Of a DNA stretch of 56,077 nucleotides, positions 29,564 to 38,324 are shown piece after piece. Within the stretch, counting starts at the first letter, position 1, and each line of letters opens with the position of its first letter. The DNA is from Acidobacteriota bacterium. Its GTDB lineage: Bacteria > Acidobacteriota > Terriglobia > Acidiferrales > UBA7541. The notes under the pieces are model-generated. The model saw only the letters and a program-made list of their open reading frames with translations. It was not told the DNA's origin and did no database searches. The translations under genes and the position numbers were made by a program. Where the stretch lies: NCBI GenBank assembly GCA_003154775.1, contig PMES01000138.1, forward strand, positions 23,203-79,279, read 5' to 3'.

Positions 29564-30265
29564 CTACGCCCGGCCGCCCTCTTCCGTCAATTTCTGCTTG
29601 GCACTTTGCGATTTTTCCGGCGCGCCCAGCCGGCTCGGCGCACCCGCCAGCATGCGCGCCACCACCGTCGCCCCGCCCTTCACGCTTTCTCCCACTTTTA
29701 CCGCAATTTCCGCGTTCGCCGGCAGCCAGATATCCACGCGCGAACCGAAGCGCACCAGCCCGATCCGCTCTCCTCGCGCCACCGTCTCGCCCTGCTTTTT
29801 CCAGGACACCACCCGCCGCGCCACCCAGCCGGCTATCTGTTTGAACACGATCTCTCCGTGCTCGCTCGCCAGCGTGAACACATTCTGCTCGTTTTCCGCC
29901 GAAGCCTTCTCCGCCCACGCCGCCAGAAACTTTCCCGGCCTGTACTCCAGCTTCGTGATCGTCCCCGCGGCCGGAGATCGATTCACGTGCACATTCCACA
30001 TCGCCAGGAAAATACTGACGCGTTTCCCCGGCCGCCCGGCGTTCGTTTCCTCTTTGACCACCACCACGCGTCCATCCGCGGGGGACACCACCGCATCGGC
30101 CTCCGCGGGAATCGCGCGCTCCGGATCGCGGAAAAAATAAAACACGAAGAGCCCCAGCCCCACTAGCACCAGGCCTGCGGCAATCGCCCATGGCGTTTGA
30201 AACAGCAGCGCCGCGAACCCTACCACCAACGGGGGAAATCCAAATGCATACCCTTCTTTGACCAT
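29564..30265 (-). CDS. psd: Phosphatidylserine decarboxylase proenzyme
   Basis: A 233-residue short-form decarboxylase that converts phosphatidylserine to phosphatidylethanolamine. Two hydrophobic segments at about 10-45 anchor it. VSPADGRV and FLAMWNVHVNRSP are conserved blocks, and RFGSRVD near residue 185 holds the Gly-Ser self-cleavage site that makes the pyruvoyl group. The C-terminal tail beyond about 210 is variable. AGGAAG lies upstream of the ATG. It is followed by pssA, matching the pathway order in reverse. Confidence 0.96.
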   Translation of the reverse strand: MVKEGYAFGFPPLVVGFAALLFQTPWAIAAGLVLVGLGLFVFYFFRDPERAIPAEADAVVSPADGRVVVVKEETNAGRPGKRVSIFLAMWNVHVNRSPAAGTITKLEYRPGKFLAAWAEKASAENEQNVFTLASEHGEIVFKQIAGWVARRVVSWKKQGETVARGERIGLVRFGSRVDIWLPANAEIAVKVGESVKGGATVVARMLAGAPSRLGAPEKSQSAKQKLTEEGGRA

Positions 30266-30359
30266 AGTCTTCCTGACTCCGTCGCGGCTTGTGCCCGCGG
30301 GAGGACTCTGGCCATTTTACTCTAGAAAGCGGGGCGAATTGGGCGCGAATCAGGGCAGG

Positions 30360-30602
30360 CTACTGCGAATGTCGCGCGGGCGCGCTGTGGATGCGCGCGG
30401 CAAGAAGTTCCATCTCGTCTTTCACGTGGAGCTTCATCTTTTTTAGTCGGATTTCTTCGATCAGGTCTTCGGAGTTCAGGTAGGGGGATCGGGAGAGTTT
30501 CAGAAGTTCTGCTTCGTATTGCTGGTGCTGCTCGCACAGACGCTGGTATTCGGCGTCTGTATCGACTATTACGTCCCGAGGGCTCCGCTGCGCGCTGGCC
30601 AT
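30360..30602 (-). CDS. YdcH-family (DUF465) small helical protein
   Basis: An 80-residue protein predicted to be a helical hairpin, with the family pattern EYQRLCEQHQQYEAELLKL and then EIRLKKMKLHVKDEMELL. No catalytic residues are apparent, and no firm function is known for the family. AGGAG precedes the ATG at 30602. It lies between rimI and psd on the same strand with 66- and 94-bp gaps. Confidence 0.88.
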   Translation of the reverse strand: MASAQRSPRDVIVDTDAEYQRLCEQHQQYEAELLKLSRSPYLNSEDLIEEIRLKKMKLHVKDEMELLAARIHSAPARHSQ

Positions 30603-30654
30603 GCGTTTCTCCTCATGAGTAGAGTGTGAATACTACATGTGCGCAGACTAGCAC

Positions 30655-30668
30655 CGTGGAATTCCACG
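30655..30668. repeat. Perfect 14-bp palindrome next to the rimI stop
   Basis: CGTGGAATTCCACG abuts the rimI stop codon (30669). It has no loop and no T run, so it is not an ordinary terminator; it could be a protein-binding site or chance. Confidence 0.4.
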
Positions 30669-31169
30669 TCAAGAGGTTTTCGGTACCAGTCGTGTGGATA
30701 GTTCGTTTTGCTCGTACACCAGCGCCGCCTCCTGCGGCTCCCGGTAGTAGTCCTCGCGCCTCCCCGATTGCCGGAATCCCATCCGTTCATAGAAACCCAT
30801 GGCCCCACGATTGGACTCGCGCACCTCTAGAAAGACACGACTTACGCCAGATTCTGCAAATCGCCGCAGCAGTTCCTCCACCAGCGCTCGCCCTTCGCCC
30901 TGCCTTCGGCACTCTTCGCGCACCGCCAGGTTCAGTACCTCCGCCTCATCCGCCACCAACCTTCCTAGAACGAACCCGGTCGGCCTCCCGGCCCGCTCGC
31001 TCATCAGCGCCACCGCTCCGGGCAGCGGCATGAACTCCAGCAGCGCTTGTCTGGACCAGCTTGCCGCCTCTCGCGCTTCCCGTAAGATCTCGCTCGCCGC
31101 CGCTGCGTCCTCCGCACGGAACTCCCGCACCGCAAACGCGCCCTCTTTGTGCTTCTGCTCAGCGCCCAT
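30669..31169 (-). CDS. rimI: RimI-type ribosomal-protein-alanine N-acetyltransferase
   Basis: A 166-residue GNAT enzyme. The acetyl-CoA-binding motif A reads LNLAVREECRRQGEGRALVEEL (positions about 81-102, ending RxxGxG/A type), and FLEVRESNRGAMGFYERMGF is the usual RimI motif B. The start at 31169 (MGAEQKHKEG) overlaps the tsaB end by 11 bp; the open frame runs farther but would lie inside tsaB. The tsaB-rimI order is very common in bacteria and supports the name over a generic GNAT. The real substrate could be broader than ribosomal protein S18. Confidence 0.88.
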   Translation of the reverse strand: MGAEQKHKEGAFAVREFRAEDAAAASEILREAREAASWSRQALLEFMPLPGAVALMSERAGRPTGFVLGRLVADEAEVLNLAVREECRRQGEGRALVEELLRRFAESGVSRVFLEVRESNRGAMGFYERMGFRQSGRREDYYREPQEAALVYEQNELSTRLVPKTS

Positions 31170-31878
31170 GGCCTGTTGCCGGCCCCTTCCAGAAAATCTC
31201 CGCGTCCGGTCGCCGCACGTAGTTCGCGTCCAGTTCCAATGGGTCAGTAAACTGCTGTTTCCCTGCGCGCTCCTCGCCAATCTCTCCGATCTTGTCCGCC
31301 AGATCCCCTTCTACCCGTTGCATGCTATCCCCAATGTCTGCGCGCGATTCCCAGCCTTCCACGCCCGTGATTAGCTCCGGGTCCAGCGTTACCCACGCTA
31401 TCCTTTCGCGCCTAGCTTCCTCTGTCACCATCCTCAGGAAACTGGCCGCCTCAATCACCATCTCCTCTTCGACGCGCTCCAGGCCCCCATTCTTCCGCCG
31501 GTACATCGCCGCGAACATCTGCCCGCGCTGCGCGTCATAGCATGCCGCAACAAAGGGCGCTTGGGCTTCCGCACACTGCGCGGTCGCCTCCAGCCGCGAT
31601 ACTCCCACCACCTTCTTCCCATGCACTTCCGCCCACGCCTTCACCGTCGTCAGCCCCACTCTCACCCCGGTAAACGACCCCGGCCCCGTGCATACCCCCA
31701 GCAGGTCCACCCCCGCCATTCCCACTCCCGCCTCAGCCAGGCATGCCCCCACCGCAGGCAGCAACCACGACGAATAGTCCTCGCTGGACTCATGCCGCCG
31801 CACCGCCGCACGCCGCCCCTCTTTTCGGACGGCCACGCTTCCCCGCCTCTCGCTCGTATCTATCGCCAACGTAATCAC
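31159..31878 (-). CDS. tsaB: tRNA threonylcarbamoyladenosine protein TsaB
   Basis: A 239-residue partner of TsaD in making the t6A base at position 37 of ANN-decoding tRNAs. It opens ITLAIDTSERRGSVAV and has the family motif GPGSFTGVRVGLTTVKAWA. The start is taken as the GTG at 31878, which places the conserved ASKHA fold at the N-terminus; the open frame continues to 31965 without family similarity. It is followed by rimI. A partial tsaD is at the right edge of the window, so the pathway is split on the chromosome. Confidence 0.93.
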   Translation of the reverse strand: MITLAIDTSERRGSVAVRKEGRRAAVRRHESSEDYSSWLLPAVGACLAEAGVGMAGVDLLGVCTGPGSFTGVRVGLTTVKAWAEVHGKKVVGVSRLEATAQCAEAQAPFVAACYDAQRGQMFAAMYRRKNGGLERVEEEMVIEAASFLRMVTEEARRERIAWVTLDPELITGVEGWESRADIGDSMQRVEGDLADKIGEIGEERAGKQQFTDPLELDANYVRRPDAEIFWKGPATGHGR

Positions 31879-32088
31879 TTCGGCAGTGTAACCCAACCCC
31901 GGCCGCGCTGCTGAACCTCCATGAAAACGATTCGCTAAAGCCCAAACGCGCCACTGCCGCCTCATCCTATCTCATAAGAAAGACAGCGATTCTCCATGAT
32001 TTCAGGCTAGGGAACGCCTCGGGTGAGCAATTCACGTGCCACATTGAAACAGCACCCCCTCTATCTTCCTGATTCCAGAGGATATATC

Positions 32089-32117
32089 TTGACTCTTCCG
32101 CCACACTCTCTTACACT
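32089..32117 (+). promoter_or_regulatory. Sigma-70-type promoter of carD
   Basis: TTGACT at 32089-32094 and TACACT at 32112-32117 are separated by exactly 17 bp. Transcription would begin near 32124, about 25 bases before the carD ATG, leaving room for AGGGGG at 32131. Confidence 0.7.
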
Positions 32118-32148
32118 CTTCTTAGCTCCTAGGGGGACAACCTAAGCT

Positions 32149-32670
32149 ATGGATTATAAGATTGGCGACAAGGTCGTTTATCCGAACCACGGCGTTGGTG
32201 TTGTTGAGCAGATCAGTTACGGTGTTTTGAATGGCAGGACCGAACGTTACTTCATGATTCGCGTGCTTTCCAGTGGCCTGCACGTCATGGTTCCTCAATC
32301 GAACGCGCTGGCGGTGGGACTTCGCTCCGTCATCCGCTCCAATGACACAATGAAAGTCCTCGGGTTCCTCGAAAAAGGCAAACTGAATTCCCATCACGAT
32401 TGGAAGCATCGTTTCAAGGAGAATTCCGAGCGCATGCGCACGGGTTCTCTCCTGGAAGTGGCCGTCGTTCTCAAGAGCCTCGTTTCCCTCAGCCGCAGCA
32501 AACCGTTGTCCTTCCGCGAAAAGAAAATGTTGGAGCGCGCCAAGTATCTCCTAGTCAGTGAAATGGCCACCGCGCGCAACCTCACTTCCGAAAACGCCGA
32601 GGGCCTCGTTGTGAAGTCGCTCGCCAAGGCCAAGTTGCAATTCCCCCAGATGCAGGAAAAGTTCGAGTAA
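32149..32670 (+). CDS. carD: CarD-family transcriptional regulator
   Basis: A 173-residue protein that binds the RNA polymerase beta subunit and stabilises the open promoter complex. The N-terminal RNA polymerase-interaction domain starts IGDKVVYPNHGVGVVEQI, the CarD/TRCF hallmark, and the C-terminal helical DNA-binding half includes LEVAVVLKSLVSLSRSKPL and SFREKKMLERAKYLL. Length is typical. It has its own sigma-70 promoter and a strong terminator, so it is a single-gene unit. Confidence 0.96.
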   Translation: MDYKIGDKVVYPNHGVGVVEQISYGVLNGRTERYFMIRVLSSGLHVMVPQSNALAVGLRSVIRSNDTMKVLGFLEKGKLNSHHDWKHRFKENSERMRTGSLLEVAVVLKSLVSLSRSKPLSFREKKMLERAKYLLVSEMATARNLTSENAEGLVVKSLAKAKLQFPQMQEKFE

Positions 32671-32695
32671 TCTCCTCGCCTCCGCATTGCATCCA

Positions 32696-32722
32696 GGCCT
32701 CGACCCAGTCGGGGCCTTTTTT
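32696..32722 (+). terminator. Terminator after carD
   Basis: GGCCTCGAC pairs with GTCGGGGCC (one G-T pair) around a three-base loop, followed by six T. It lies 26 bp past the carD stop. The stem includes GACCCAGTCGGGG, close to the CCCCGACCCGGTCGGGG repeat family. Confidence 0.9.
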
Positions 32723-32997
32723 CTCGCTCTTCCTCGCTCACCGCCCCCACTCAAAAATTGTCGTCCCGCGCAGCGTGATTTGTGCGCCCCGTGCGCTTCG
32801 CCGGGGTCGAGGGATCCCTCTTCCGCCTTTCTTTTCTCTGTGAACTCTGCGCCGGCGTTTACCCCGACCCGGTCGGGGCGTTATCTTTTCTCCTTCCGTC
32901 TTCCCTCCACCCACAACAAAAAGGCGCGACCCAAGCCGCGCCGCCCAACCTCTTTCTTGAAACTGAAAACTTATAACTTACAACTGACCACTGCCTC
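32723..32997. repeat. Repeat-rich spacer 3
   Basis: No gene. In order: a partial family A repeat (about 32760-32824), the TTCTCTGTGAACTCTGCG module (about 32832-32850), the palindrome CCCCGACCCGGTCGGGG (32862-32878) followed by CGTTATCTTTT, and a run of AACTGAAAACTTATAACTTA type ending near 32996. The same A, then CTCTG, then CCCCGACC order recurs in later spacers. Confidence 0.8.
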
Positions 32998-33432
32998 TCA
33001 CCGCCGCCGCCGCCGCCGATCCTCCACCAACAAACAAGCATCCTCAATCACCGCCAACCCTCGCCGACGCGCCTTCTCCGCCGCCACCCCATCCTCTATC
33101 CCTAATTGCATCCACACCACCTTCGCTCCAATCCCGATCGCGCTCTCCACCACCGCCCCCACCTCTTCCGCGCGCCGAAATATATCCACAATGTCCACCT
33201 TCTCCGGCACATCCTCCAACCGCGCGTACGCCTTCTCTCCCAGCACTTCCTTCTCCTTCGGATTCACCGGAATAATCCGGTACCCCACGCGCTGCAAATA
33301 CGCCGCCACCTCGTTGCTTGGCCGCGCAGGGTTCGCCGACAACCCCACCACCGCAATCGTCTTCGACGCGCGCAAAAGTTCCGCAACGGGGTCGCTCGAA
33401 GCCTTCATCCCATCCGGCAAATGAGTTTTCAT
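32998..33432 (-). CDS. YccU-type CoA-binding-domain protein
   Basis: A 144-residue Rossmann-fold protein. TIAVVGLSANPARPSNEVAAYL and YRIIPVNPKEKEVLG are the conserved CoA-binding blocks, and KVVWMQLGIED follows. Function in bacteria is poorly known; the domain is shared with succinyl-CoA synthetase alpha. The C-terminus ends in six arginines encoded by a (CCG)6 run at 33001-33018, a possible slippage tract. It is 26 bp downstream of hisC on the same strand. Confidence 0.9.
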   Translation of the reverse strand: MKTHLPDGMKASSDPVAELLRASKTIAVVGLSANPARPSNEVAAYLQRVGYRIIPVNPKEKEVLGEKAYARLEDVPEKVDIVDIFRRAEEVGAVVESAIGIGAKVVWMQLGIEDGVAAEKARRRGLAVIEDACLLVEDRRRRRR

Positions 33433-33458
33433 GGACTCTTGGATGCCTCACCCAAGTT

Positions 33459-34589
33459 TTAGGACACAGGCGCCGCCGCCGGCTTTCGCTGCGCCATCAC
33501 TTTCGCCATCGCCGCTAGCAGCTTGGAATTTTCCTCCGGGTTCCCCACTGAGATCCGGATTGCGTTCGGGAAGCCCATCCACGCAAGTTGCCGCACGATC
33601 ACTCCCTCATGCAACAATTCGTCGCACATCGCCTTAGCGTCCATCCCGGCCACCGGCACAAACAGGAAATTCGTCTCGCTCGCCACCGGCCGCAGCCCGC
33701 TCTTCCGCAACTCTTCCAGCAGCCGCGTCCGCTCCGCGTGATTCATCTCCACCGACCGCCGCACATGCTCCAAATCGTCCAGCGCCGCCAGCGCTGCCGC
33801 CTGTCCCACGCTCGTCACATTGAACGGCGTGCGCAGCTTGTTCATCTCCGCCACCAGCGTGGGGTGCCCAATTCCGTACCCAATCCGCAACCCCGCCAAC
33901 CCATACACCTTCGAAAACGTTTTCAGCGTCAGCAGGTTGTTGTACTCCTTGAAAATCTCCATCGCCTTCGGCAAGTCCCGCCGCTCCGCGTATTCCGTGT
34001 ACGCTTCATCCAGCACCACCAGCACATCCCCGGGCACCTTCTTCATGAATACGTCGAATTCCTCCGCGCCAAACGCCGTCCCCGTCGGATTGTTCGGATT
34101 TGCAATATAGATGACGCGCGTCTCCGGTGTCACCGCCGCTGCCATAGCGTCCAGATCAAACGTATAATTCCGCATCGGCGTCTGTACCAGCTTCCCGCCG
34201 CTCGCGCGGATCGCAATCGCAAACAGTGCGAACGACCCTTCGCTCGTGATCCCCGTCAACCCCGGCCGCAGCAGCACCCGCGACGCCAGGTCAATGATCT
34301 CGCTCGACCCCAGCCCCACGAATACTTCTTCCGCGCGCACGCCATACCGTGCCGCCAGCACCTCTCGCAGCCGCTTGCTCCCTCCATCGGGATACCAGTT
34401 CGCCTCGCCCAGCGCCTGCCGCGCCGCGGCCATCGCTTTCGGCGATGGGCCCAGCGGATTTTCGTTCGACGCCAGCTTCACGGCGTGGATCTTCAGGTCC
34501 TGCTCTACTTCTTCAACGGGTTTGCCGGGAACGTAGGCCGCGAGGCCTTGGATGTAATCAGGAATGAGTTCTTCGAGTGTGTGTGTCAT
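33459..34589 (-). CDS. hisC: Histidinol-phosphate aminotransferase
   Basis: A 376-residue PLP-dependent fold-type I aminotransferase, for histidine synthesis and possibly aromatic amino acids. Motifs are LASNENPLGPSPK, YPDGGSKRLREVLA, YIANPNNPTGT, VVLDEAYTEY, and the PLP lysine (about 227) in TFSKVYGLAGLRIGYG, with RISVG near the end. It is followed closely by the CoA-binding protein gene; no other his genes are nearby. A role as an aromatic or aspartate-type aminotransferase cannot be excluded, as the family overlaps. Confidence 0.92.
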   Translation of the reverse strand: MTHTLEELIPDYIQGLAAYVPGKPVEEVEQDLKIHAVKLASNENPLGPSPKAMAAARQALGEANWYPDGGSKRLREVLAARYGVRAEEVFVGLGSSEIIDLASRVLLRPGLTGITSEGSFALFAIAIRASGGKLVQTPMRNYTFDLDAMAAAVTPETRVIYIANPNNPTGTAFGAEEFDVFMKKVPGDVLVVLDEAYTEYAERRDLPKAMEIFKEYNNLLTLKTFSKVYGLAGLRIGYGIGHPTLVAEMNKLRTPFNVTSVGQAAALAALDDLEHVRRSVEMNHAERTRLLEELRKSGLRPVASETNFLFVPVAGMDAKAMCDELLHEGVIVRQLAWMGFPNAIRISVGNPEENSKLLAAMAKVMAQRKPAAAPVS

Positions 34590-34739
34590 AACAACAAATT
34601 ATGCTCCCTATTAGCGCCACTGGGGAGTGCCCCACGTCATACCTGTTCCTCCCTCGAAACGCCATTATGCCCGGCCCTTCTTCTCCGCTCTTCTCTGTGA
34701 ACTCCGTGCCCTCTGCGTACGCCTTTCTCTTTCTTTTGC

Positions 34740-35846
34740 CTAGCGCAGCCTCTCTTTCCTAACCGTAATCGCCTCGATCCGATCTATCCTCACCGCAAAC
34801 CCGATCCCCGCTCCACCCGGCACCCGAATCGTCCCCGCCGCCGTCACCACCACCTCCGGTTCAATCACATCCTCCACCCAATATCGTTTGCTCGCGCTCA
34901 CATCCCCCGGCAACGAAAAATTCTCCATCGTGGACATCGCGATGTTGTGCGCCCGTCCAATCCCCGATTCCAGCATCCCTCCGCACCATACCGGCACGCC
35001 GTTCCGCGCGCACAAATCCTGCATCCGCCGCGCCTCGTGAAATCCCCCCACGCGCCCCAACTTGATGTTGATGATCTTGCACGCCCCCAGCGCAATAGCC
35101 GCTTCCGCCTGCTCGTACGTGTGTATGCACTCATCCAGGCAAATCGGCGTCTGCAAACCCTTCTGCAACTCCACATGCCCATACAAATCGTCCCAGCCCA
35201 GCGGCTGTTCGACCATCATCAAGTAAAACCCATCCAGCTCTTTCAGCAGCGGCCAATCCGTCCTCCGGTAAGCCGAATTCGCATCCACCATAAGCTTGAT
35301 CCGCGGAAATTCCTGCCTCAGCCGCTGCACCGGAAGCAAATCCTTACCCGGCTTGATTTTGATCTTGATCCGCTGGTACCCCGCCGCCAATTCCTTCTTC
35401 ACCGCCGCCACCAATTCGTCCAGCGTCTCTTTCACCCCAATCGATACGCCGCACGGAATCTCTTCCCGCACGCCTCCCAGCAATTTCCACAGCGGCGCAT
35501 TCTTCTGCTTCGCCTCGGCATCCCATATCGCCGTCTCCAGCGTGGCCTTCGCCATCGTGTGCCCGCGCACTGCTTCCAGCAGCCCCCACACCTCCGCCGC
35601 CGAAGCAAATTCCTTCCCCTTCACCATCGGCCACAAATAATTTTCCAAAATGTGCCACGCCGTCTCCGTATCTTCCGGCGAGTAAAACGGATTCTCCCCC
35701 GCCGTGCATTCGCCCCACCCAGTCACGCCGTCCACATCCGCTTCCAGCAAAATAATCCGCCGCTCCATCACGCGGTCCAGGCTAGTCTCAAACGGCGTCA
35801 CCAGCCTCATCCGAATTTCCCGCAGTGTCATTCCCCGCACTCGCAT
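34740..35846 (-). CDS. MenC/N-acylamino acid racemase-family enzyme (enolase superfamily)
   Basis: A 368-residue enzyme of the group containing o-succinylbenzoate synthase and N-succinylamino acid racemase. The acid-base Lys pair (KIKIKPG, about 161-167), metal ligands in VDANSAYR (about 188), VEQPLG (about 213) and LDECIH (about 238), the second catalytic Lys in NIKLGRVGG (about 262) and the substrate-loop motif GGMLESGIGRA are all present. GGAGG lies just before the ATG at 35846. No other menaquinone genes are in the window; a COG3375-like GNAT enzyme is encoded immediately upstream on the same strand across a repeat spacer, which fits the D-amino acid N-succinylation pathway better than menaquinone synthesis. 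Both activities may coexist in one protein. Confidence 0.88.
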   Translation of the reverse strand: MRVRGMTLREIRMRLVTPFETSLDRVMERRIILLEADVDGVTGWGECTAGENPFYSPEDTETAWHILENYLWPMVKGKEFASAAEVWGLLEAVRGHTMAKATLETAIWDAEAKQKNAPLWKLLGGVREEIPCGVSIGVKETLDELVAAVKKELAAGYQRIKIKIKPGKDLLPVQRLRQEFPRIKLMVDANSAYRRTDWPLLKELDGFYLMMVEQPLGWDDLYGHVELQKGLQTPICLDECIHTYEQAEAAIALGACKIINIKLGRVGGFHEARRMQDLCARNGVPVWCGGMLESGIGRAHNIAMSTMENFSLPGDVSASKRYWVEDVIEPEVVVTAAGTIRVPGGAGIGFAVRIDRIEAITVRKERLR

Positions 35847-36174
35847 GCCGCCTCCAACCCCTCTTTCTCTTCCCGCTTCCCTCTCTTCTGCCCTTCTCTG
35901 CGATTCTCTGTGGCACAGTCACTCTCGCAAACCGAAGCCCGTCATTCCGAACGGAGTCCGCGAACCGCTGGTTTTGCGCCCCGCACGCTTCGTCGGGGTG
36001 AGGAATCCCTCTTCGCCTTTCTCTTCTCTGGGAGTTTCTTCGTCCTCAGCGCCGTCGTTTACCCCGACCCGGTCGGGGCGTTATCTTTTACTCTTTTACC
36101 CTTTCACTCTCTTACCTCTGTGTACTCCGTGACCTCTGCGACCTCCGTGCAAGTTCTTCGCTTTTCGCTTTCCT
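35847..36174. repeat. Repeat-rich spacer 4
   Basis: No gene. It holds a truncated GTGGCACAGTCACT element (35909-35924), family A in its GTCATTCCGAACGGAGTCCG form (about 35940-36018), a CCCCGACCCGGTCGGGG palindrome at 36062-36078 followed by CGTTATCTTTT, an ACTCTTTTAC run, and the CTCCGTGACCTCTGCGACC module (about 36120-36150) followed by CTTTTCG repeats. Confidence 0.8.
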
Positions 36175-36915
36175 TCAAAAATCACTCCACGGCGCCAAAC
36201 AATACTCCACTCCACCCGCCGCGAACCGCACCCCCGTCGCCGCATACCCCTTCGCAAACCACCCCAGAAACTCCCCGCGCATGCGTGCCTGCACCTCACC
36301 CAACCGCACATCGCCTGTCTTCTTCCACTCCTCCAGCTCCGCCGGCAGACGAATCTTCGCTGGCGCCTCCACCGGATCGCGCACCAACTCCTGAATCGCC
36401 GCCACCACCCGCCGCGAATCCAATTCCCACTCCACCACCAGCCGGTCCGTCGGCAAGCCCCGGTGCAACGGGCTCGTCGTCACCCCGTAAAAATTCGCTA
36501 TCAACTTTCTCGCGATCGCTCCCAGCCGGTTGAAATTGAAGTGCGCGTTTCGCGTCTCCAGCGGATCAAACGTCCACTCGATCCGCCGCAGCCCCCGCCC
36601 CAGCGCCTCTTCTCTCTGATACAGTTTCAGCCGCCGCCCCACGCCGCGATTCCGGTGCGACGCAATCACTCCCGTCATGTGCGAATGCAGATACGCCTGG
36701 CCATTCCGCAAGCCCGCCACCGCCATTGTAAATCCCACCATCAACTCGCCGTCGAACGCTCCCAGCACATGGCCGCCCGTCTGGTGCGCCAGCACAAACG
36801 TCACGTACGGCTCCGTCTCCAGATCGCTTTCGCCCCACACCTCGCGCTCAATCTCCACGCACCGGTGAAATTCCTCCAGCCTCTCGCACTTCCGTATCTC
36901 AATCCCCGCGCTCAT
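36175..36915 (-). CDS. GNAT-family acetyl/succinyltransferase (COG3375-like)
   Basis: A 246-residue N-acyltransferase. The CoA-binding motif is HMTGVIASHRNRGVGRRLKL (about 79-98), and DPLETRNAHFNFNRLGAIAR followed by NFYG is typical of the long COG3375-type group. It is longer than RimI-type enzymes, with a C-terminal extension of about 90 residues. GGGAGA precedes the ATG at 36915. It is upstream of and on the same strand as the MenC/racemase-family gene. In Geobacillus a racemase, a GNAT succinyltransferase and a desuccinylase convert D- to L-amino acids; the first two have counterparts here. That role is inferred from context. Confidence 0.85.
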   Translation of the reverse strand: MSAGIEIRKCERLEEFHRCVEIEREVWGESDLETEPYVTFVLAHQTGGHVLGAFDGELMVGFTMAVAGLRNGQAYLHSHMTGVIASHRNRGVGRRLKLYQREEALGRGLRRIEWTFDPLETRNAHFNFNRLGAIARKLIANFYGVTTSPLHRGLPTDRLVVEWELDSRRVVAAIQELVRDPVEAPAKIRLPAELEEWKKTGDVRLGEVQARMRGEFLGWFAKGYAATGVRFAAGGVEYCLAPWSDF

Positions 36916-37045
36916 GTTCTCCCTACTCTTTTACTCTTTTACTCTTTTACTTTTTTACTCTTTTACACTTTCTTTCCTCTGTGCTCTCTGTGTTGTCTGT
37001 GTTCTTCCCTCTGTGACCGACGCCTGCCCCGACCCGGTCGGGGTG

Positions 37046-37906
37046 TTACCGTCCCTCTTCTCCTCTCTTCTTCGCCTCCTCCCACAACTCCTCCATCCTC
37101 CCCCGCAACACTTCCGCCAGAGTCGTCCCCTGCTCCCGCGCCCTCCGCTCCATCTCCCGGAATCTCCTGCTGAATTTCCCGCTGGCCTTCTTCATCGCAA
37201 TTTCCGGGTCAATCTTCAAAAACCGCGCCAGGTTCATCGCCGCAAACAAAATATCCCCCACTTCCCCTTCGATCTCTTTGCCTCCGCGTTTCTCCAGCAC
37301 TTGCCGCAATTCCTCCGTCTCTTCCTGCAGCTTCTCGAAAATCCCGCCAACATTCTCCCAATCAAACCCGATCCGCGCCGCTTTCCGCGTCAACTGGTAC
37401 CCTTCCAGCAGCGCCGGCAAACTTCGCGGCACTCCATCCAGCACGCTCTCCGCCGCCTCTTCTTCCTCCGCTCCCTTCGCCTGCCGCTCCTCTTTCTTGA
37501 TGATCTCCCAGTTCCGCAGCACCTCCGCCGCGTCCTTCGCCCGCTTCTCCCCAAACACGTGCGGGTGCCGCCGGATCAGCTTTTCGTAAATTTCCCGGAT
37601 CACATCAACAATCGTGAATCGCCCCTCTTCGTCCGCCATCTGCGCATGAAACACCACCTGCAGCAGCAGATCCCCCAACTCCTCCGCGAACTTCACGTCG
37701 TCCGCGCCGTCCAGCGCCTCCAAAACTTCGTACGCCTCTTCAATCAAATACGTCCGCAGCGTCACGTGCGTCTGCTCGCGATCCCATGGACACCCGCCCG
37801 GCGCCCGCAACCGCGCCATCACGCCCACCAACTTCTCAAACCACGCCCCAGCCGCTTCCCGCCGCGCACTCTTCTTCAATCTCTTCAGCGGGCTCTTCTT
37901 TTCCAT
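37046..37906 (-). CDS. mazG: Nucleoside triphosphate pyrophosphohydrolase MazG
   Basis: A housekeeping enzyme that hydrolyses NTPs, especially non-canonical ones, to NMP and pyrophosphate. It has two MazG domains: the first with RLRAPGGCPWDREQTHVTL, EEAYEVLEAL and EELGDLLLQVVFHAQ, the second with KLQEETEELRQVL and GEVGDILFAAMNLARFL. The acidic metal-binding E-x2-E ... E-x2-D residues are present in both. The start is uncertain: the frame opens at 37960, but the first 18 residues are nearly all Lys/Arg/Ala, so I used the ATG at 37906; neither has a strong ribosome site. It is flanked by repeat spacers on both sides. Confidence 0.93.
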   Translation of the reverse strand: MEKKSPLKRLKKSARREAAGAWFEKLVGVMARLRAPGGCPWDREQTHVTLRTYLIEEAYEVLEALDGADDVKFAEELGDLLLQVVFHAQMADEEGRFTIVDVIREIYEKLIRRHPHVFGEKRAKDAAEVLRNWEIIKKEERQAKGAEEEEAAESVLDGVPRSLPALLEGYQLTRKAARIGFDWENVGGIFEKLQEETEELRQVLEKRGGKEIEGEVGDILFAAMNLARFLKIDPEIAMKKASGKFSRRFREMERRAREQGTTLAEVLRGRMEELWEEAKKRGEEGR

Positions 37907-38324
37907 TTTGTTTTTTCTTTTACTCCGGGCCGCCGCCCGTTTCATTTTTCGCGCAGGCATCCAAAGTACCCATCAACTCGTTCGGCAATCGCTCCACTCT
38001 ACGGCCCTCGCCACCCTTTGACAAGCGCCCCGCCACCATGAGCCTCGATGGGTCTGTACCTACGACCGGACAGTTTCGCCAATTTGGAGTGCGGCGGCTT
38101 GCCGCCGCTTTTACGATTTCAACCGTCGCCAACAAACCATCATGCCGAGGCATGGCGACCCGATTTTTCTCCGCCCCGCAGTCTGGCGCGTCAGGTCACG
38201 AAGTCGAGGAATCTCTCTCCCTCTTCTCTGTGAACTCTGTGGCCTCTGCGCAATCTATGTAAGCTTTTTTCTTACCGGGTCCTGGTGAAGAATCCAGGCC
38301 CACGCTCAAAAGGAAGGACCAATC
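37907..38324. repeat. Repeat-rich spacer 5
   Basis: No confirmed gene (a basic N-terminal extension of mazG could reach 37960). It contains the hairpin repeat GGAGTGCGGCGGCTTGCCGC followed by CGCTTTTAC (38083-38113), a degraded family A element (about 38155-38210, GGCGCGTCAGG remnant and GAGGAATCTCTC close), and CTTCTCTGTGAACTCTGTGG with CCTCTGCGCAATC (38219-38252). Confidence 0.72.

Noticed and set aside
30655-30668. The palindrome next to rimI as a transcription terminator
   Set aside because: It has no loop and no T run, so it is kept only as a palindrome.
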